The notes under the pieces are model-generated. The model had not been told where the DNA came from. It searched no databases and saw only the letters and a list, made by a program, of their open reading frames with translations. Both the position numbers and the translations under genes were made by a program. From positions 95,100 to 159,099 of the forward strand of contig CANNDZ010000003.1 in the NCBI GenBank assembly GCA_947503575.1: DNA of 64,000 nucleotides, read 5' to 3'. The DNA comes from an uncultured Kordiimonas sp. Its GTDB lineage: Bacteria > Pseudomonadota > Alphaproteobacteria > Sphingomonadales > Kordiimonadaceae. Below, piece after piece: positions 59,943 to 64,000 of this stretch (position 1 is its first letter; each line of letters opens with the position of its first letter).

Positions 59943-60899
59943 ATGGAACCAACCATCAAGCAACTGCGGTACCTGTTGTCTGTGAGCCAGGCGCGCAGCT
60001 TTAGAGGAGCGGCAGACAGGCTGGATGTTGCCCAACCAACGCTAACAGCGCAGATCAACGCGCTTGAGAGCAAGCTTGGCGTTACACTTTTGGAACGGTC
60101 GCGGAAGGGTGCGCAAGTGACGCCTTTTGGCCGTTCTGTCATGCCCCATATCGAAACCATTCTGGAGCAGGTCGCGCTTATCCAGCGGTTGGCAGCAGAG
60201 TCAGAAGGCAGCTTGGTCGGAACATATCGCCTGGGCGTGCCACCGACGCTCGGTCCCTATTTCCTGCCTGAGGTCATTCCGGCGATCCATACTGCCTTTC
60301 CTGGCCTAAAAGTTTTTGTGCGCGAGGATGCCCCGCGTGACCTTGAAGTTGGCTTGCTGCACGGCGACTATGATTTCATTATCACGACATTGCCGATGGA
60401 AATTCCAAATCTGGGACTTGAACCCCTGTTCAACGAACCTTTGGTTTTGGTGTGCGCGAACGATCACAAGTTTGCCGATCTTGAGACTGTATCACCCGAT
60501 GATTTGCGCGGAGAAAGTTTGCTCGCGATTGAAGAAAAGCACCGCCTTTTTGATTTGATGCAAACGATAGCGGCACAATTTCAGGCGCGCTTGCTCAGGG
60601 ACTATGAAGGCACCAGCCTGGATACATTACGCCATATGATCGGTACGGGTCTGGGTATCGCGTTCCTGCCGGCGCTGTACGTGCAGTCCGAAATTTCGCC
60701 GCGTAAGGATGTAACATCAAAAGCGTTTAATGGCGGCGAGTTTGCCCGCGGTGTTGTGTTGGCATGGCGACCAGGAAGCCGCAGAGTAGAGCTGTTTAGA
60801 CAGATTGCACAGATCATGCGCACCATTAGCCAGGAAAGCTTCGCCGGTCATGTCACTTTGGACGCACAAATCCGGGAATATGATGCCGGTAAACTGTAG
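59943..60899 (+). CDS. LysR-type regulator, OxyR-like but lacking the redox cysteine
   Basis: This 318-residue protein has an N-terminal winged helix (IKQLRYLLSVSQARSFRGAADRLDVAQPTLTAQINALESKLG) and a substrate-binding domain closest in pattern to OxyR (GTYRLGVPPTLGPYFLPEVIPAI, LLAIEEKHRLFDLM). Where OxyR has the peroxidatic cysteine (GHCLRD), this protein has KHRLFD, so peroxide sensing by that route is unlikely. The ATG at 59943 is chosen over a GTG three codons earlier; neither has a strong ribosome site. It probably controls the divergent carbonic anhydrase-SulP operon. Confidence 0.88.
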   Translation: MEPTIKQLRYLLSVSQARSFRGAADRLDVAQPTLTAQINALESKLGVTLLERSRKGAQVTPFGRSVMPHIETILEQVALIQRLAAESEGSLVGTYRLGVPPTLGPYFLPEVIPAIHTAFPGLKVFVREDAPRDLEVGLLHGDYDFIITTLPMEIPNLGLEPLFNEPLVLVCANDHKFADLETVSPDDLRGESLLAIEEKHRLFDLMQTIAAQFQARLLRDYEGTSLDTLRHMIGTGLGIAFLPALYVQSEISPRKDVTSKAFNGGEFARGVVLAWRPGSRRVELFRQIAQIMRTISQESFAGHVTLDAQIREYDAGKL

Positions 60900-60960
60900 G
60901 CGATGCAGCCAAACTACAGGCAATACAGCGGCAAAAACGCTTAAACCGTAGATAAGCCTC

Positions 60961-62451
60961 TCACGGTTCGGCGAATGCCCGTACAGCTGCTACAGCCTTC
61001 GCCCAACGCGCCAGCTTGTCTGCGGTGTCCGTCGCCTGCGGCTCAAAACGCGTTTCCAACTGCCAGTTGGTGCGGATATCATCAAAGCTCTGATACAGTC
61101 CTGCTTGCAACCCTGCGAGGTACGCGGCCCCCAGAGCCGTCGTTTCCATGACCTGCGGGCGATCAACCGCCACATTCAGCATGTCTGCCAAGCCTTGCGT
61201 GAACCAGTTGTTTGCGACCATGCCGCCATCAACTTTCAAGGCAGACACCGGCACGCCATCTTCCCGCATGGCTTTGACCAGATCATGCGTTTGATAACAA
61301 ACAGACCGCAGTGTTGCCCGGACAATGTCGGCACGGCTGGTGGCCCGGGTCATGCCCAATATTGCCGCCCGTGCGGCAGGGTCCCAGTAAGGTGCGCCAA
61401 GCCCTGTAAATGCTGGCACAACCATAAGGCCAGTGCTTGGTCCCGCATCAGATGCCAGTGCCTCGGTTTCTGCCGCGTCATCAATAATCTGGATACCATC
61501 CCTGAGCCACTGAACAGCAGCACCCGCAATAAAGATGGACCCTTCAAGGGCATAGGTTGTGTGCCCCTTGATGCGATAGGCAACCGTTGACAATAAGCGG
61601 TTGCTGGACCGAACAAAGTCAGTGCCTGTATTCACTAAAGCAAAGCAGCCCGTGCCGTAGGTGCTTTTTAGGGCTCCAACATCAAAACAGCATTGGCCAA
61701 TCGCCGCTGCTTGTTGGTCGCCGGCAACACCGCAAATCGGTATAGCTTCCCCCAGCAGTTTTGCATCGGTCGCACCATAAGTATCTGCGCTGTCCTTTAC
61801 TTCGGGCAATAAGCCAGACGGTACATTGAAGATGGCCAGAAGGTCGTCGTCCCATTTCTGGGTCGCGATGTTAAAAAGACTGGTACGACTTGCGTTGGTG
61901 GCATCGGTTGCATGAACTTTGCCGCCGGTTAGTCGCCAGATCAGAAAACTGTCGACGGTGCCAAACGCCAGTTCTCCGGCTGTAGCTTGTTGCCGGGCGC
62001 CAGGCACTTTGTCCAATATCCAGGCCACTTTACTGGCTGAAAAATACGGATCCAGCAGCAAGCCGGTTCTGCGCTGGATGACAGGCAGATGGCCTTCATC
62101 TTCCAGTGCTTGGCACACAGATGCCGTGCGACGGTCCTGCCAGACAATGGCATTATAGATCGGGGTGCCGGTCGCCCTGTCCCACACGATAGAGGTTTCG
62201 CGCTGGTTGGTTATACCAATTGCAGCAACGGGTCGGCCTGCGCGCTCAGGGCTTGCCAGCACATCCTGCACGCTTTTCAGTGTGGTTTGCCAGATTTCTT
62301 CCGGGTCATGTTCCACCCAGCCGTCATTGGGAAACAGCTGGGTAAATTCATATTGGCTAACAGCGACCCGTTGACCCGCACCATTGAACAACATTGCGCG
62401 GCTGCTGGTTGTTCCCTGATCAATTGCAAGAAGCAGCGGGTCGTCAGTCAT
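60961..62451 (-). CDS. glpK: Glycerol kinase
   Basis: GlpK phosphorylates glycerol to sn-glycerol-3-phosphate with ATP. The 496-residue protein has the FGGY-kinase signatures [57 protein letters not shown] and [20 protein letters not shown]. No glpF or glpD gene is adjacent. It starts 13 bases after sapC on the same strand. Confidence 0.95.
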   Translation of the reverse strand: MTDDPLLLAIDQGTTSSRAMLFNGAGQRVAVSQYEFTQLFPNDGWVEHDPEEIWQTTLKSVQDVLASPERAGRPVAAIGITNQRETSIVWDRATGTPIYNAIVWQDRRTASVCQALEDEGHLPVIQRRTGLLLDPYFSASKVAWILDKVPGARQQATAGELAFGTVDSFLIWRLTGGKVHATDATNASRTSLFNIATQKWDDDLLAIFNVPSGLLPEVKDSADTYGATDAKLLGEAIPICGVAGDQQAAAIGQCCFDVGALKSTYGTGCFALVNTGTDFVRSSNRLLSTVAYRIKGHTTYALEGSIFIAGAAVQWLRDGIQIIDDAAETEALASDAGPSTGLMVVPAFTGLGAPYWDPAARAAILGMTRATSRADIVRATLRSVCYQTHDLVKAMREDGVPVSALKVDGGMVANNWFTQGLADMLNVAVDRPQVMETTALGAAYLAGLQAGLYQSFDDIRTNWQLETRFEPQATDTADKLARWAKAVAAVRAFAEP

Positions 62452-62464
62452 GGTTGCTCTCGTC

Positions 62465-63241
62465 TTAGCTCTGGTCGGTAACGAAGGTCGCGCCCTCTTC
62501 GGCCAGTTCCATATTCACGCTGGTGATACGGTCTTCGCTGATCTCGTTGTTCAACCGCACCAGACGCTTAACTTGTGTCATAGACTGGATTGCAATGTGA
62601 ATAGCGGCCAAAAAGCCCTCTTTATGCAGCTCAAGGATAGCTTCATCGCTCAACTGCTGAAGCACTTGCGGTGCAGGCGTAAACAAGCCAACAAGTTCAC
62701 GACGAGTGCCGTTTTCCCATGCCATCTGAAGCTTGAATTCCCGCAGCAGATTATACTTTTCGACTACAGCGCTAAATTTTTGTGTGGACACCTCACCTTG
62801 AAACAGGTTTGCCAGAAACTGGTTGACGTTTTTCATATAGTCTGTCGATTCGCCATTTTCATCGAACAATGGCTCGCCGTCGGTTTCACTAACCATTGGG
62901 CTATCCATATCAATCGCTGTGCCCAAAGCTTTACCATCATCAAGAGGCTTAAAGGAAAACGGCACACGACCCAGGTTCATGGGAATGTGCGTGCCCATCC
63001 AGTCTTTGTCCCGAACCAGCAGGTTTTTCTCTGCTTCCAACCCCATCATGGCCGCAACACGCAAGCGATCTCCTGTTTCGTCTTTAACAAAAACGATGGG
63101 GCAATTCCCTGCGACATCAGAAAATTCATTGATGACGATGGGAACAACGTGCGTTTTGGCTGTAAACTCATAGCCGGTGTCACGGCGGACTTTAATGTTT
63201 TTGTGGGTTTCCGGCGTAATAACAACGTGATTGTCGGTCAT
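62465..63241 (-). CDS. SapC family protein
   Basis: This 258-residue protein matches the SapC family: [59 protein letters not shown] [13 protein letters not shown], and [19 protein letters not shown]. SapC was first linked to S-layer protein export in Campylobacter, but in alphaproteobacteria it often sits beside TonB receptors and catabolic genes with unknown function. There is no signal peptide. The ATG at 63241 is preferred over a start six codons earlier. It is probably co-transcribed with glpK. Confidence 0.85.
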   Translation of the reverse strand: MTDNHVVITPETHKNIKVRRDTGYEFTAKTHVVPIVINEFSDVAGNCPIVFVKDETGDRLRVAAMMGLEAEKNLLVRDKDWMGTHIPMNLGRVPFSFKPLDDGKALGTAIDMDSPMVSETDGEPLFDENGESTDYMKNVNQFLANLFQGEVSTQKFSAVVEKYNLLREFKLQMAWENGTRRELVGLFTPAPQVLQQLSDEAILELHKEGFLAAIHIAIQSMTQVKRLVRLNNEISEDRITSVNMELAEEGATFVTDQS

Positions 63242-63389
63242 GGGATTCTCAATACTCAATTCTTACGTTCAAATGGGAAGCAAAGGCACACAGGAAACAA
63301 ATGAACACACCTGTTTCCATAGATTGCTTCGATACGCGGTCAAACAACACTTTATTTATTCCAAGTGCAAGTGATAAGCATAAGACACG

Positions 63390-63410
63390 CCCGGAAATCA
63401 CCGGGTTTTT
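63390..63410 (+). terminator. Terminator-like hairpin before the hydrolase gene
   Basis: CCCGG (63390-63394) pairs with CCGGG (63401-63405) across six bases, followed by five T. The stem is short. Its place 29 bases before the hydrolase start suggests a leader attenuator or a chance structure. Confidence 0.3.
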
Positions 63411-63438
63411 GTATGATTTGGGGAAAAAGGCAGACCAA

Positions 63439-64000
63439 ATGAAGAATTCAGCCCAAATTATAGCCGCATTTGCGAGCATGATAGTAATAACAGGAACAGA
63501 CCTTATGGCCCAAGATGCGTTTGATGCCACTGATCAGCGTGCCTACAGCATCCCGAACGCAGACGCGCCAGAGCTGGCGGCGCTAGGGCCCCACAAAGTG
63601 GGGGTAACAGAACTTACCTTCACTGACCCGGCTCGGCCTGACATCGTTGCCGCTATGGCGGGTAAACCACCAGTTGGACAGCGGGATGTGCCCGTCACCC
63701 TGTGGTACCCGGCCGACGCCAACACCAAGGGCGACGGTGCCATCTATACGGGCCGAATTAACTTTCGCCCCGGCACCAGGCCCGAAGGCGTGCCGGAAAC
63801 CTACCGTTTTCAGGGGATGGCTGTTGAAGGTGCTTCCCCCGCTGGCGATCAGACATACCCCCTTATCGTTTTGTCCCACGGGTACGGCAACTGGGCGACA
63901 TTCCTGAGTTATCTGGGCGAAAACCTGGCTTCCAAGGGTTTTGTTGTCGCCTCCATAGAACACAATGATTTGCCCTACACCGATCTGGCTTCATTCAACC
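63439..64000 (+). CDS. Exported alpha/beta hydrolase, N-terminal part
   Basis: The frame is open from ATG 63439 to the window edge (187 codons). It has a signal peptide (about residues 1-22, ending DLMAQ). The visible body has VPVTLWYPAD, YPLIVLSHGYGNWATFLSYLGENLASKGFVVASIEHND. HG-Y-G is the oxyanion-hole strand of PAF-acetylhydrolase/dienelactone-hydrolase-like esterases; the nucleophile elbow lies beyond the edge. It is divergent from sapC. The substrate is unknown. Confidence 0.8.
   Translation, partial: MKNSAQIIAAFASMIVITGTDLMAQDAFDATDQRAYSIPNADAPELAALGPHKVGVTELTFTDPARPDIVAAMAGKPPVGQRDVPVTLWYPADANTKGDGAIYTGRINFRPGTRPEGVPETYRFQGMAVEGASPAGDQTYPLIVLSHGYGNWATFLSYLGENLASKGFVVASIEHNDLPYTDLASFN

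Noticed and set aside
62450..63304. A long plus-strand open frame of 284 codons opposite sapC
   Set aside because: It is the mirror of the sapC coding strand, has no recognisable domain and no ribosome site; SapC matches its family along the whole minus-strand frame.

Overview
The window is chromosomal DNA from an alphaproteobacterium, probably marine. Evidence includes the divergent recG / sdhE-mfd arrangement, DUF2336 and PAS_5 proteins, an ECF sigma factor with a ChrR anti-sigma, SapC, a TonB-dependent receptor, acyl-CoA catabolism genes, sigma-54 control of a flagellar operon, and binding motifs of alphaproteobacterial LexA (GAAC-N7-GAAC) and CtrA (TTAA-N7-TTAA) type. I cannot name the genus; a Kordiimonas-like or Rhodospirillales-like organism would fit. 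I see no insertion sequence, prophage, CRISPR array or rRNA operon. The only RNA gene found is a tRNA-Leu(UAA).

Layout. 0-2.6 kb: end of a GNAT-like gene, then a secreted seven-repeat cysteine protein translationally coupled to an RhlE-type helicase. 2.6-10.2 kb: acyl-CoA carboxylase beta subunit, recG, sdhE, mfd. 10.3-15.4 kb: nhaA, an outer-membrane protein, a FrnE/DsbA-like oxidoreductase, a miniature flagellar axial-like protein, moaA and nadK. 15.5-19.2 kb: a soluble PAS histidine kinase behind a DUF2336 gene, and a flavin reductase. 19.3-23.4 kb: flgK-flgL behind a sigma-54 promoter, divergent from an S24 peptidase without a DNA-binding domain that carries an SOS box; then tRNA-Leu. 23.5-31.4 kb: CinA-like protein, a putative glycosyltransferase, a PAS_5 protein, purB, an amidohydrolase, a Nudix hydrolase, radC, map and sfsA. 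31.6-41.1 kb: a TonB-dependent receptor, then a beta-oxidation group (thiolase, hydratase/dehydrogenase fusion, SDR) and a large secreted subtilase-like RTX protein. 41.2-47.7 kb: three acyl-CoA dehydrogenases around a cupredoxin / DUF3034 / truncated-globin cluster, with one intact RidA gene and one decayed copy. 47.8-57.2 kb: a LapG-like lipoprotein and a photo-oxidative stress locus. 57.4-60.9 kb: SulP transporter, beta-carbonic anhydrase and a divergent LysR regulator. 61-64 kb: glpK, sapC and the start of a secreted alpha/beta hydrolase.

How the genes work together. The clearest system is the ECF sigma / ChrR locus at 48.6-57.2 kb. The sigma/anti-sigma pair and the divergent five-gene operon (FAD oxidoreductase, DUF1365, cyclopropane-fatty-acid synthase, MFS transporter, DUF3833 lipoprotein) each have a TGATCC-N17/18-TAA promoter. 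A third, near-identical promoter lies 7 kb away before a DUF6134-SDR pair. This matches the singlet-oxygen regulons known from Rhodobacter and suggests a membrane-lipid remodelling response. Three perfect CtrA-type boxes lie in front of genes for exported proteins between 41 and 49 kb. The most unusual single gene is the S24 peptidase at 22.8 kb. It is built like UmuD (protease fold, no helix-turn-helix), has a perfect SOS box between its promoter and start codon, and has no polymerase gene beside it.
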